From: Schistocerca nitens
Lineage: Eukaryota; Arthropoda; Insecta; Orthoptera; Acrididae
Reading direction: 5' to 3'
DNA length: 64,000 nt
NCBI RefSeq assembly: GCF_023898315.1
Contig: NC_064616.1
Span: forward strand, 533,095,102 to 533,159,101
Below, one piece after another: positions 21,896 through 32,090 of the stretch. Under the pieces are notes generated by a model. The model was not told where the DNA came from, searched no databases, and worked only from the letters and a program-made list of their open reading frames with translations. Every line of letters begins with the position of its first letter. Positions within the stretch are counted from its first letter, which is position 1. The translations under genes were made by a program, and so were the position numbers.

Positions 21896-22164
21896 ATAAG
21901 AGGACGGACAGGGGTAATGTAGGCAGTCTCTTTAGTCGATCTGTTGCTCATCAGAATGTTTTGCATGTGATGGCTGCAATTTAAGGAGTTCGTAATTGTA
22001 TTCCTTAGGTACTTAGTGGCATTGACAGACTTCAAATTTGTACGATTTGTCTTACAACCGAAATTTAAAGGATTTTTTTGAGTACTCAGGCGTATGAGCT
22101 AACAGTTTTTATTGTTTAGAGTTAATTGACACTCCTCGCACTATACAGATATCTTTTGTAAATA

Positions 22165-22830
22165 ATTTTACAATTTGATATGAGCTTCTAATGATTGAAC
22201 TAGACGGTAAACGATAGCATCATTTACAAAAGATTTAGGAGGTCTGCTCAGATTGTTTCCTAAATCTTTCATACAGATTATGAGCATTTGAGAAACTGCA
22301 ACACTTCCATGGTGAACGCCAGATGTCACCTCGTTTTCACCAGATGAATTTCGGTCACTTATCAAGAACTGGCCCCTTTCTGAGAGGAAATCATGAATCC
22401 AGTCTCACAACTGCTGCGATATTCCATAGGTGTTCAATCTGATTAGAAACCTACTGTGAAGAACGATGTCGAATGCCTTCTGGAAATCTAGAAATATGGA
22501 CTCAATTTGAAATACCCTGTCGATAGCTCTCGATACTTTATGCGAATAAAACGTCAGTCGTGTTTCATAAGAACGATATTTTATGAATCGGTGCTGTATA
22601 TGTGTCAATAAATCGTTTTCTTGGAGGTAATTTGTAATGTTCGAACACAGCATATGTTCCGAAATCCTTCTGCAAGTCGACATCAGTGATATTGGTCTGC
22701 AATCCAGCGGATTGCTTCTGTTTCCTTTCTCGTGTATTGGTGTGACTGTGGAGCATTCCAGTCCTTAGGTACCGATCTTTTGTCGAACGAACAGTTTTAT
22801 ATGATTGCTAAATATGGCGCTGTTACATCA
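22165..22830 (-). pseudogene. CR1/jockey-type LINE reverse transcriptase fragment
   Basis: The minus-strand ORF 22405-22683 has ISEHMLCSNITNYLQENDLL, then 'IESIFLDFQKAFDIVLHSRF' (RT block with the first catalytic Asp, FLDFQKAFD) and LIRLNTYGI. ORF 22168-22365 continues with EVTSGVHHGSVAVSQMLIIC (family: VTSGVPQGSVLGP) and SFVNDAIVYR in place of LFADDCVVYR, so the catalytic Asp pair is ND. Stops separate the two. Probably the same insertion as the 3' end at 21434-21895, with internal decay. Confidence 0.75.
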
Positions 22831-23335
22831 GTATACTCCGAAAGTATACAGTCTGGATCAAAGGATTGGGATTTAACTGGCTGAAGTTGCTTCCCTACAT
22901 CGTGATTGAACTTTCTTCTTGTCTCAACTACTTATCGTCCGCGTTTCACTTTGGTCGACGGCTACAATCCTGACAAGTACCTTCACAAAAAATTCTTAAT
23001 ATTTAAATTTAAATCAAACGTTAACAAACTCTTCTTTTTCAGAAATATTTTTCTTGCTATTACCAGTATGCATTTTATATCTTCTATACTTTGATATTTT
23101 GCTCTCCTAATAGCTAAATTCATCTACTCCTTTTAATGCCTCATTTCCTAATCATCTGACATAATTCGACTACACTCCATTACCTTGTTTTATTTATGTT
23201 GATATTCATCTCATAATTTCTTTTCAAGACATATGCGTTCTGTACAATTGTTTTCAAAATCCTTTGGCGTTTGTGATAGAATTTCAGTGTCATCAACAAA
23301 CCTCAAATATGGCTAAGACGTGTTTCACGACGGAG
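22831..23335. other. AT-rich spacer, possible LINE 5' continuation
   Basis: No clear ORF. The first roughly 70 bp read like upstream sequence of the LINE RT; the rest is not recognised. Confidence 0.3.
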
Positions 23336-24220
23336 TCCTTGCATAACATGACCTCGGTAAAATTACCGGGTCAAATTTGGATAAAATCCTGAGCTTTCGA
23401 CGACTATTTCCAGAATCGTAGTGAGGGGTTTCTTTTGACTATCGTGAAACATTTTTTTTTGCGAAGTTCCAACTTTTATACCCAAAGGACGGCAGCTGAT
23501 TGGCTGAATTATGTGATGATATCATGGATACGGAACATACTATAGTGGCACCCTCTACGTCCATAGATTACGTTTGCGCTCTATATCCAGCGTTGCTTGC
23601 AGCGCCATCTCTCGTATCAGGCGGTAAACTACTGAAACTGTTCCTCTGTGTTCTTACATGCTCAACTGCACTCTTCCACGCATTGCTAAGTGTATAGCCG
23701 GTGTCTCTATTGAAGTATTTCCAACAAAGTCTAATTTATACTGCTTCTGTAATCACCGAGTACCAGTAGTTCGAAGCGTGAGTCAGAATTCTGTGTTCAA
23801 ATATAATCTTGGTCTTCTTTAATAGGCTGTGCTAATCCAGCGCCATTTTTTGAAAATTTCGGTATGTTAGAAGACGCTGACTCTCCGCAAAGCGTTCGAC
23901 GCCAGTCCGTATCGATTACCCCACGTAACTGTTTCTACACTCGCAAGGAATATTACACATCCTTGGCACTGTCACGCCGAGATTATGGATAACAGGTTGC
24001 AACATTTCGTCATTTTCCCTTGGTGAGCGAAACACCGGTCTGATCCCTTACCTGTTGAGGACTCTATCTACCTCACTGATTGTTGCAACGCAGAATGGAA
24101 GTCACGCTATGTGTTAGTCCTCGCGGCTTTGTTGAACGGCATCGCGTCTTAGTTTTCTCGACAACGTTGACCTAACATCACGGAGAGAAGATCCGCTCCT
24201 TCTAAACATCATCTTCAGAT
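23336..24220 (-). pseudogene. Second Penelope-like element fragment (GIY-YIG end)
   Basis: In minus-strand frames around 23640-23960 the text reads NIPCECRNSYVG (Cys pair plus the YIG-like part of the GIY-YIG nuclease), 'TGVERFAESQRLL', then THASNYWYSVITEAV and FNRDTGYTLSNAWKSAVEHV. That is the same C-terminal order as the element at 9283-10340 (LMNRDSGYQLNDAW). Stops and shifts are frequent. Downstream (23340-23430) lies a degraded CTGGAAATAGTCGTCGAAAG, probably the counterpart of the hammerhead after the first element. Confidence 0.7.
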
Positions 24221-24316
24221 GATTCATCCCGGAGTCGAGGTGCTCCATTTTTATGTTGTCTCCCTTAATTTTAATTCTGTTTCAAGTCTCTCCTCGCTCT
24301 CCATCGAAGCTTGCTC

Positions 24317-24517
24317 GTCGGCCAGTGTGGCGGAGCGGTTCTAGGCGCTACAGTCTGGAACCGCGCGACCGCTACGGTCGCAGGTTCGAATCCTGCCTCG
24401 GGCATGGATGTGTGTGATGTCCTTAGGTTAGTTAGGTTTAAGTAGTTCTAAGTGATAGGGGACTAATGGCCTTAGAAATTGAGTCCCATAGTGCTCAGAG
24501 CCATTTGAACTATTTTT
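24317..24517 (+). mobile_element. tRNA-derived SINE (main family)
   Basis: Complete head (B box GCAGGTTCGAATCCTGC) and body ending CAGAGCCATTTGAACTATTT. Imperfect 11-bp duplications GAAGCTTGCTC (24306-24316) and GAAGGTTGCTC (24518-24528). Confidence 0.92.
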
Positions 24518-24689
24518 GAAGGTTGCTCAGCGTACCGATTGAACATCAGCGATAGGCTACTAACCTGTTTCAGTCCCTTAACAACTCCTGCTTTCCAATC
24601 ACGTCCTTTGACTTTTATAACTACAGTTTGATTTACGTACGAGTTGTAAACAATGTTTTGCACCCATTGTATTGTATTGTACTGTATTG

Positions 24690-25146
24690 AAACCGGGGAC
24701 CTAGAAACGACGGAGAGGCTTCGGCCCTACGTAGCCCTCAGTGGTTCACAACCCCACAACAGGCCACAGCAGTCCACCCACCCCACCGCCGGCCCACACC
24801 GAACCCAGGGTTATTGCGCGGTTCTACCCCCAGGTTACCCCCCGGGAACGTCTCATACCAGACGAGTGTAACCCCAAATGTTTTCGTGGTGTAGTAATTA
24901 TGGTGTACGCATACGTGGAAACGGTGTTTGCACAGCAATCGCTGACACAGTGTATCTGAGGCGGAATAAGAGGAACCAGCCCACATTCGCCGAGGCAAAT
25001 GGAAAACCGCCTTAAAAACCATCCACAGGCTGGCCAGCACACCGGATCTCGACAATAATCCGCAGGGCGGATTCGTGCCGGGGACCGGCACGCCTTCCGG
25101 CTCGGGAAGCAGTGCGTTACACCGCGGGGCTAGCCGGACGGGCTCG
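24690..25146 (-). mobile_element. Composite SINE-like repeat (long-tail form), copy 1
   Basis: About 460 bp closely matching 37655-38130. On the minus strand it starts with a tRNA-like head (CGGCTAGCCCCGCGGTGTAA, then CGGCACGAATCCG as a possible B box). A palindromic core AATCCGC-GGCGGATT lies at 25057-25073, then GGTGTGCTGGCCAGCCTGTG, and the element ends near GAAGCCTCTCCGTCGTTTCT. The middle module is shared with the repeats at 27306 and 63135, which have another 3' part. No ORF; probably pol III-transcribed and LINE-mobilised (inference). Confidence 0.75.
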
Positions 25147-25164
25147 TGTTACCCTTACTTCATT

Positions 25165-25400
25165 TTATATTTTAACCCTGTACACACATGACAAGAGATC
25201 CCCTTCTGCCTGCCATCGCACTTCAGTAATTCCCGTTAGCTCTAACTGCAATCTACCCATTTCCCTTCTTAAAATGTCTAGCCTATGTACCATGTTAAGG
25301 GATCTTACATTCGACGCTCCGACCCGTAGAACACCAATTTCGTTTCTCCTGATGGGTGACATTGCCTTGAGTAGTTCTCACGCGAGAAGACACATCTGGG
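25165..25400 (-). pseudogene. LINE apurinic-type endonuclease fragment
   Basis: A 65-codon ORF contains 'RVGASNVRSLNMVHRLDILR' and 'EMGRLQLELTGITEVRW', the first two blocks of an APE-type endonuclease of non-LTR elements (family: G.WNVRSL....K......M.....LLGL.E.RW), with the active-site Asn and Glu in place and W replaced by S in the first block. It breaks off soon after. No RT follows on this strand because the composite repeat at 24690-25146 abuts it. Confidence 0.7.
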
Positions 25401-25439
25401 GACAACTCAAGAGGACGTCGTCATTAGGAAAAGTGTAAC

Positions 25440-26205
25440 TGATGTTCTACAGGTAGGATCGTGCAATGGCAGATCCCTTTATTGAGTAGATAAGCTATTT
25501 TACCTCAAGAGAACATCATGATAATTAAACAGTACACTAGAGTTGCATGCTATAGTTTCCCTTTTCTTTCAGCCATTGGCAATACCAACATAGGAAGACC
25601 ATTTTGGCGAGTGTTGTAAGGTAGATCAGTGAATCATCCAAACTGATGCTGGTGCAACCATCGAAAAGGTTGTTGTTCCTTGACAGGAACCAGAGGTTTG
25701 TCTGGCGTCCCCATAGATTTCTCTTCTTTGTGGTTACATCCGCAGTACGACTATCTGCGTCGTTGAGACACGCAAACCATACTACTTCGGTAAGTACCAT
25801 ACACGTAAAAAATACAAGAGTGTGTACGATAACCTATATAGTAAGAGAGGAAAGTGTCAATTTTTGTTCGATGCGCAGCGTTCAGGAGTCATTAATGTAA
25901 ATGGATTATAATGTTAGGAATTATAGAGGAGTGGGCAAGAAAATTAGGAGATGGCACACTTGTTACTGGGTACTTCAAGACGACAGTCATATTGTAAAAA
26001 AAGATTCCAAAGATAAAATTGTGGTAAGTATATAATAGTAAAGCTAGAATAGAAGAGAATACCACTGTTCATACATCGAAAACTTTATCTTCAACCTTGA
26101 GTCTTTAGTATGCTTAGTTTTACGAGTATTCCACCAGAGGATGTCATTTTCTGTAGCTCGTTAGTAGGTACAGCACGCAATTGAGTACCGCTGCTGGACT
26201 CGTCC
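25440..26205. other. No recognised gene
   Basis: Overlapping ORFs of 84-87 codons on opposite strands (25537-25900) without motifs. Confidence 0.3.
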
Positions 26206-26215
26206 ATTTGTTTCC

Positions 26216-26400
26216 GTCGGCCACTGTGTCCGAGCGGTTCTAGGGGCACTTCAGTCCCGAACCGCGCTGCTGCTACGGTCGCAGGTTCTAATCCTGCCTT
26301 GGGCATGGATGCTTGTGATGTCCTTATGTTATTTCGGTTTATGTAGTTCTAAGTTGATGACCTCAGATGTTAAGCCCCATAGTGCTTAGAGCCATTTTTT
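26216..26400 (+). mobile_element. tRNA-derived SINE (main family), older copy with deletions
   Basis: Head GTCGGCCACTGTGTCCGAGC, B box with one change (GCAGGTTCTAATCCTGC), body shortened by a small deletion, end TTAGAGCCATTTTTT. Duplications ATTTGTTTCCG at 26206-26216 and 26401-26411. Confidence 0.9.
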
Positions 26401-26411
26401 ATTTGTTTCCG

Positions 26412-27300
26412 GGATGGTCGCATCGACCGCTGTAGACATCGTTGCGGTGCAACTGTTTCTACGTGTATGTGATGGTACGTGTCAATAAAATCTCTATACT
26501 AAGGTAAAATAATCTATGAATCTGAATATAGTTTTGTTCTTTTAGGAGTTTTACTTTTTCACGTAATGCACCATGATTTCCTCTGCTATAGTAGGGAGGC
26601 GTTACACCACCGCATTATGGCTAATCTGTGGTATATCTGGTTGGCATTTGTTGGAATTCTCTGGTAACAAAGTTGAATATGGGGTAAATGTGGTTTCTCG
26701 GACAATGGTAAGTCACACGCTAATTACCTAGACCTCCGTACATACCCGGGAAATTTTCTTAGCCGCACGAAAGTTTGTGCTCGCGCCTAAGGGAGAAGCA
26801 GCGGAGAAATAAGCGTTCGAAAGTTGCTATGGCAGGTACTCGTCCCAGTGAGGACATGCTACTGAACGCTGAATTAGTTTATGTAACTTCTGAATTACCC
26901 CTTCCCCCTGCACGTAGCGCACACTGTAGTCATAAAGAAGTACTGACGACAACTTAAAATCCGCTATTGATAAATGACAATTCTAAACACCTACAAAAGC
27001 ATAGCTATAATTGCTGTAATTAGAAAATTTATTACAGAAAATGTATTACGACAAACAAGTGATCTGAAAACTCATTGCAATTAGGAGATAGCGATCGCCA
27101 CTACCGCCATTTCAGCAAATGGGGCAAGAGAAATTCTAGTAATGCAACCAACACGTGTACGTCATATTTAAAGACATGCAGCGATGATAGCACACAGTGG
27201 TAATCAGTTTTGAGTATCAAAATATCGGCTTACGCAATTTAAACAATAGACACACATACAGCAGACCTAGAAACCGCCTCGAATCTGTTATTATGGAGAG
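26412..27300. other. No recognised gene
   Basis: ORFs up to 60 codons only; no repeats recognised. Confidence 0.3.
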
Positions 27301-27305
27301 ATATA

Positions 27306-27705
27306 ACGATAATTAGCAACCCGTCAGGGTAGCCGATAGCGTGGACTCGGGTAGGCTCGCCGGCCCCGCATCGAATCCGCCTGGCGGATTAACGACAGCG
27401 GCCGGTATGCCGACCAGCCTCATTGTGGTTTTAGGCTGTTTTCCACTTCCCACTAGGTGAATAGCGGGCTGGTTCCCACGTTCCACCTGTTACACGATTC
27501 ACAGTCATTTGAAAAACGTTCACACTATTTCATGGCGTACACTAGACTCAGACAGTTGGGGTACACTAATTCTGTCCTGGGGGGTTTTGGTTGGCGACAG
27601 GAAGGGTATCCGGCCACCCTCTGACACAAACATCGCCAACTCTGTAGTAACAAGGCTGACCCCTCATTGAAGTAGGACAAAGGCCGAAGAAAATGATGAT
27701 GATAT
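27306..27705 (+). mobile_element. Composite SINE-like repeat (short-tail form), copy 1
   Basis: Head CCGTCAGGGTAGCCGATAGC (A-box-like), CCGCATCGAATCCGCC (B-box-like), palindrome AATCCGCCTGGCGGATT (27374-27390), shared middle CGGCCGGTATGCCGACCAGC, and a distinct 3' part ending AGGACAAAGGCCGAAGAAAA followed by (TGA)n. The opposite-strand copy is at 63135-63463. Confidence 0.7.
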
Positions 27706-28425
27706 AACGGTAATCAGGAAGCGAAGTGCGTATCAAATTGTAGGTCACACTTTGGTATTCTGTCGTGAATTCATACTGGAAAACTTACTCATTTTGTAAT
27801 GTCTCCCATTTTCGGCTATATGTTTTCGACACAGAACAAAAGGTGTGATTCCTTGTCTACACACACAACAAAATGAGGGTGTATACGATTTAGATGGAGT
27901 GATTACTTTGAGGACTGAATACCTCAAAGCTTAATAGACAAGAAAAAACTTAGAACAGCACAAAATATGAAATCGCGTTGCATTCCTAGGACATATACTT
28001 TGCTGCGCCAGAAAACAATTAGGTTCTAAAAGAAATGTACAGAGGGCTCCGTTTGATAATGGTCACTAACGCGCCTCTCTCACACAGACATCGTTAAGCG
28101 ACTGACAGTGTCTCCGAAGCCAAGGGCTCACAACCACGCAAAAACTGTTAGTGCATTAACGGTGGAGGACATCATGTGTGAAGGTAGCATCGAGCAGCGT
28201 GGTCACTGAAGGCCCAAGTTCTGTTGAGATTTCAGTCAAAACTCTAAGCCACATTTCTGTGTTTTGCATTGTGTATAATTATGTGTGATAAAGAGATGAC
28301 CATCAGTTAGAAGGCATTTTTAAAATGTGTGCTGCAGAATGTTTCTTATGGTAGTTACAAGAATGGAGGTAAACAATTTATGAATTTTTAGCATATTGCA
28401 GCCCCTTCACCAACTGTGATAGACT
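27706..28425. other. No recognised gene
   Basis: Only 60-codon ORFs; no element recognised. Confidence 0.3.
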
Positions 28426-28754
28426 AATATTTTGAAGAATCAGCCTCAGTTGCACAAATTTTCTGGTCTTTACCGGGTTTCCGTTAAATTAATCTAGCCT
28501 TCTTCAGAAGCATAAAATTACTACAACATGCCTGAGTAAGGCACAGTCAACATTAAAATTAAAACCTATAGTACCGTGGTAATGTTAATTCGACATGGTA
28601 CCATGGTACTACAGGTTTTAATTTTAATGTTGACTGTGCCTTACTCTGGCATGTTATAGCACTTTTATGCTTCTGAAGAAGGCTAGATTAATTTAGCCGA
28701 AACCTGGTAAAGACCAGAAAATTTGTGCAACTGAGGCTGATTCTTCAAAATATT
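28426..28754. repeat. Foldback with hammerhead-like text in both arms
   Basis: The left arm begins 'AATATTTTGAAGAATCAGCC' and the right arm ends with its reverse complement. Pairing continues inward through TTGCACAAATTTTCTGGTCT, CTAGCCTTCTTCAGAAGCAT and AAGGCACAGTCAACATTAAA to a short spacer at about 28578-28604. Arms are about 150 bp with few mismatches. It lies next to the probable gypsy LTR end. Confidence 0.88.
28668..28714 (+). ncRNA. Hammerhead-ribozyme-like motif (right arm of foldback)
   Basis: CTGAAGA at 28673-28679; stem II GGCTA (28681-28685) with TAGCC (28694-28698); GAAA 28699-28702; CCTGGTA to 28709; stem I CTT/AAG (3 bp visible). The left arm has the same core on the minus strand, with stem II partly lost. 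Confidence 0.6.
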
Positions 28755-28814
28755 AAACAATTTAACGCCCTAAAGAAACCACGAATAAAAGTAGTAGTAT
28801 ATTCATACAAAACC

Positions 28815-29131
28815 TTTGAACAAAGATATTTTCACGTAGAAGAAGGTGTACTTAGATGAATGGCGAACACTAACTTCACTTAACGAAGATTTATTCAGCA
28901 TTTGCACATACAAGAGCGTGGAGCGAACTGCCTCCGGCCAGAACACATACAATATATATCCGGCTACAGAACATTCCAGTACAATGTATCTTGACATTTG
29001 TGAATACTTCTAGAATGTACCCGAACCGAATATAGAAATTGAAATGGTACAGTCCAGGTGAATTTTGAACCCACGACCCTCCATGCAGCAGTTAAGTATC
29101 ATAACCACTACACCATGGAGCTACTGCGACA
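28815..29131 (-). mobile_element. Probable 3' LTR of the gypsy element
   Basis: On the minus strand a purine tract (AATGAGGGGGCAA, 29132-29144) directly precedes a TG start at 29131, as expected for a 3' LTR. Inside are a TATA-like ATATATATTGTATG near 28950 and an AATAAA near 28885. The low-coordinate end is uncertain (a ...TTGTTCA end at about 28815 is one option). The first roughly 80 bases are tRNA-like (separate entry). No second LTR was found, so this cannot be checked by LTR alignment here. Confidence 0.6.
29047..29125 (-). other. tRNA-like segment at the start of the LTR
   Basis: Minus-strand text has A-box-like 'GGTGTAGTGGTTATGATACT' and B-box-like GTGGGTTCAAAATTCAC. The ends TCCA and TGGA could pair as an acceptor stem. 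The cloverleaf is imperfect, so a functional tRNA gene is unlikely; a pol III-type promoter in the LTR is possible. Confidence 0.5.
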
Positions 29132-29164
29132 TTGCCCCCTCATTAAGATAACAGCGTCTTTGTG

Positions 29165-30454
29165 TTACGTCGTGCTAGTCTGGGAACGAGTCATCGGTCC
29201 TCCATACTCCGACTCAGGATGACTGATTCTCACCCTGGCGGTGATCTTCTTAGAACTTCTTTTGCCGCTACGCTCTTCGTCACCTTTCCGCTTGTTGCCT
29301 GTCGCTGGAGCTTCGAATTTACCCTGGGTTGCAGGATCCTTATAGGGCTTCACTCGAAGGAAGTGGACCATATCTCTGGTCTTTCGTCGCCTTGTGTCGG
29401 GGTCGAAATCTTCATAAGTAGCTTCAGACAACTGTCTTACAACCTTACAAGGTCCAAAGTAGCGCCCGAGTAGCTTCTCAGAGAGACCAACCTTCCGAAC
29501 AGGAGTGAAGATCCAGACGAGGTCACCAGGCTGGTAGACAGCAGGGCGGTGGCTCGCGTCATGCCTTCGGCGATCGTCTTCTTGAGCCTGCAGCGTGCGG
29601 AGTCGAGCTAACTGCCGAGTTTCCTCAGCTCTGGTTAACACCTGGCCGATGTAGTCGTCGTCCACGTTGTCAGGACGTAACGGAAACACAATGTCCATCG
29701 TCGTAGTCGCCTCACACCCATTCACCAGGAAAAATGACGTAAATCCTGTGGTGTCTTGTTTGGTGGTGTTGTAGGCAAACGTCACGAAAGGTAGCACCTC
29801 ATCCCAGTTGCTCTGCTTAACATAGACGAACATTGATAGCATGTCGGCCAAGATCTTATTAAGGCGTTCAGTAAGCCCGTTAGTTCGCGGATGGTAGTCA
29901 GTCATCATGTGATGAGCAATGTTGCAACGACGGTTTGTCTCTGTCACAAGATTCGATTGAAAAACTTTCCCTCGATCAGTACTTAATGACCTTGGGGCAC
30001 CGTGTTTTAATACAATGTCTTCCATGATTAATTTGGCTACCTCGGATACTTCGGATGTTTTCACGGCTTTTGCAATGGCATAGCGTGTCAGATAATCAGT
30101 GCAAACAATAATCCACTTATTGCCACTAACAGACGTTGGAAATCGTCTGAAGAGGTCAATACCAACACACTGGAAAGGCGTTTCGGGTGGTGGAATTGGT
30201 ATGAGTCGGCCAGGTGGGTTCTGAGGAACTACCTTTCTCCTCTGGCACTTTCTACAGTGCGACACATAGTGACGGACACTCCTAAATAAACCTGGCCAGA
30301 AAAATCTCTTGCGGATCCTATCGTATGTCTTAATAAATCCCAAATGTCCGGCCTTAGGTGTGTCATGGAATTTCTGTAGAACATCTAAGCGCATGTGTTT
30401 AGGAACCACTGGTAGCCACCTCTTTCCAAACGGATCAAAGTTTTTTTTTTGCAA
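29165..30454 (-). CDS. Gypsy integrase (C-terminal part of pol), uninterrupted ORF
   Basis: A 429-residue ORF. The HHCC zinc-binding domain has H30, H37, C67 and C70. The catalytic core has D100 (CVGID), D160 (LSTDRG) and E196 (NGLTERLNK), with 35 residues between D160 and E196, the DD35E signature of Ty3/gypsy integrases. A C-terminal region follows with YQPGDLVWI and LLGRYFGPCKVV (GPY/F-type module) and a basic tail. It inserts the cDNA into host DNA. The first codons lie in the RNase H-integrase linker, so the Met is only the first in an open frame; upstream pol is frameshifted. No envelope ORF follows before the LTR. All catalytic residues are present. Confidence 0.92.
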   Translation of the reverse strand: MQKKNFDPFGKRWLPVVPKHMRLDVLQKFHDTPKAGHLGFIKTYDRIRKRFFWPGLFRSVRHYVSHCRKCQRRKVVPQNPPGRLIPIPPPETPFQCVGIDLFRRFPTSVSGNKWIIVCTDYLTRYAIAKAVKTSEVSEVAKLIMEDIVLKHGAPRSLSTDRGKVFQSNLVTETNRRCNIAHHMMTDYHPRTNGLTERLNKILADMLSMFVYVKQSNWDEVLPFVTFAYNTTKQDTTGFTSFFLVNGCEATTTMDIVFPLRPDNVDDDYIGQVLTRAEETRQLARLRTLQAQEDDRRRHDASHRPAVYQPGDLVWIFTPVRKVGLSEKLLGRYFGPCKVVRQLSEATYEDFDPDTRRRKTRDMVHFLRVKPYKDPATQGKFEAPATGNKRKGDEERSGKRSSKKITARVRISHPESEYGGPMTRSQTSTT

Positions 30455-32090
30455 GGTAATCCCTTAACTACCTTAAATTGTCCTTTCACATCCTCTGACC
30501 GATTTAAGGCAAGCATAATTTGAGATATCTTGTCCTCCTTCTGCTACGCAGAGAGATCCTGGAGTGCAGCGGGACAGTCATTATCTTCATCAAAGTCTTG
30601 ATGGTCTTGCACAGGGTTTCTTGAGAGACAGTCGGCATCTTGGTATTTTCTTCCACTTTTGTACACTATGGTAATGTCATACTCTGAAGACATAGTGTCC
30701 ACCCGGCGAGTTGTCCTGCTGGATCCTTAAGACCTGTCAACCAACAATCTGAATGATGGTCTGCAACAACTGTGAATGGCCTTCCATAGAGATACTGTCG
30801 AAATCTGCACATGGCCCAGATCACAGCAAGACATTCTCTTTCTGTAGTTGAGTAGTTTCTCTCGGCTTTTGTAAGTGTCCTAGAAGCATAGGTTATAACA
30901 TTCTCTTTTCCATCCGAAATTTGCACCAGAACAGCACCGAGCATAACCCACTGGCATCTGTGTGTATTTCTGTAGGTGCTCTCTCATCATACGATCAAGT
31001 ACAGGGTCAGTCGTCAGAGCTTTTCTTGTTTAGCACCACCCCAGATAAATTTAGCATCAGCTTTTAACAACTCTTGGAGTCGCATGACTTTGTTACAAAA
31101 GTCTTTGATAAAACGACTGTAATAAGAACATAATACGAGGAAGCTTCTCACATCCCTAATACTTTTAGGAAAAGGAAATTCCATTGTAGGTCTCACCTTT
31201 TCTGGGTCTGGCCGCACACGTTCGTTTGACACAACGTGTCCAAGTATTTTGATTTCTTTTGCTCCAAAGATACACTTTCTTGGATTAAGTTTCAGTCCGC
31301 CTTGTTGGGGGCACTTAAGAAAGGCCCTCAGTCTTTTTATATGTTCATCAAATGTCTCTGAGAACACTATAATGTCATCTAAATAACAAAAACACATCGT
31401 ACACTTCAGGTGATTTAGAAGATTATCCATCATTACACACACCGAATGGCATTACCTTAAACTCATACAGGCCCTCAGGGGTGATGAATGCAGTTATCTC
31501 ACGATCAGCCCCATCTACTTCGATTTGCCAGTATCCCGAGTACACGTCCATGGTTGGGAAAAACTTAGCAAAAAAATGGTTCAAATGGCTCTGAGCACTA
31601 TGGGGACTCAACATCTTAGGTCATAAGTCCCCTAGAACTTAGAACTACTTAAACCTAACTAACCTAAGGACATCACACACACCCATGCCCGAGGCAGGAT
31701 TCGAACCTGCGACCGTAGCAGTCCCGCGGTTTCGGACTGCAGCGCCAGAACCGCACGGACACCGCGGCCGGCGAAAAACTTAGCATCCTTCATACAATCT
31801 AGTGTATCGTCAATTCGTGGAAGAGGACAAACGTCCTTTTTAGTTATCTTATTAAGCTTCCTGTAATCAACACAAAAGCGCCAACTGCCATCCTTCTTCC
31901 TGACGAGGACCACTGGTGACGACCATGGGCTCTGCGAAGGCTGAATGACGTCATTCTTCACCATTTTCTCTACCTCGTCACGAGTTATTCGTCGTTTCGT
32001 TGCTGACACACGGCATGCTTTCTGGCTTTCTGGCTGATGGTCTCCAGCGCTAATCCGGTGCTTCACCGTCGATTTGTCTAATTTGCTCTT
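30455..32090 (-). pseudogene. Gypsy reverse transcriptase and RNase H, broken and SINE-interrupted
   Basis: Minus-strand order: the RT N-terminal blocks at about 31786-32066 (PWSSPVVLVRKKDGSWRFCV, DYRKLNKITKKD); then the SINE at 31571-31772; then FFPTMDVYSGYWQIEVDGAD (catalytic Asp in MDVYSGYWQI) and EGLYEFKVMPFGVCN up to 31440; then FCYLDDIIVFS (catalytic DD) in 31014-31442, with ILGHVVSNERVRPDPEKV. RNase H follows in 30666-30944 ([32 protein letters not shown]). A stop after VMPFGVCNDG, frameshifts at about 30950-31010 and the linker to the integrase add further breaks. The enzyme cannot be produced from this copy. Confidence 0.9.
31571..31772 (-). mobile_element. tRNA-derived SINE inserted in the gypsy RT
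   Basis: A minus-strand main-family SINE (head end GCCGGCCGCGGTGTCCGTGC, B box GCAGGTTCGAATCCTGC, tail AAATGGTTCAAATGG as seen on the plus strand). Perfect 13-bp duplications GAAAAACTTAGCA at 31558-31570 and 31773-31785 lie in the RT coding sequence, so the SINE is younger than the gypsy insertion. Confidence 0.97.

Noticed and set aside
24215-24245. Hammerhead core on the minus strand (CTGAAGATG)
   Set aside because: No GAAA and no pairing stem II nearby.
31659-31785. C-terminal part of the 135-codon ORF in the gypsy RT
   Set aside because: The last residues are translated SINE sequence, not RT.
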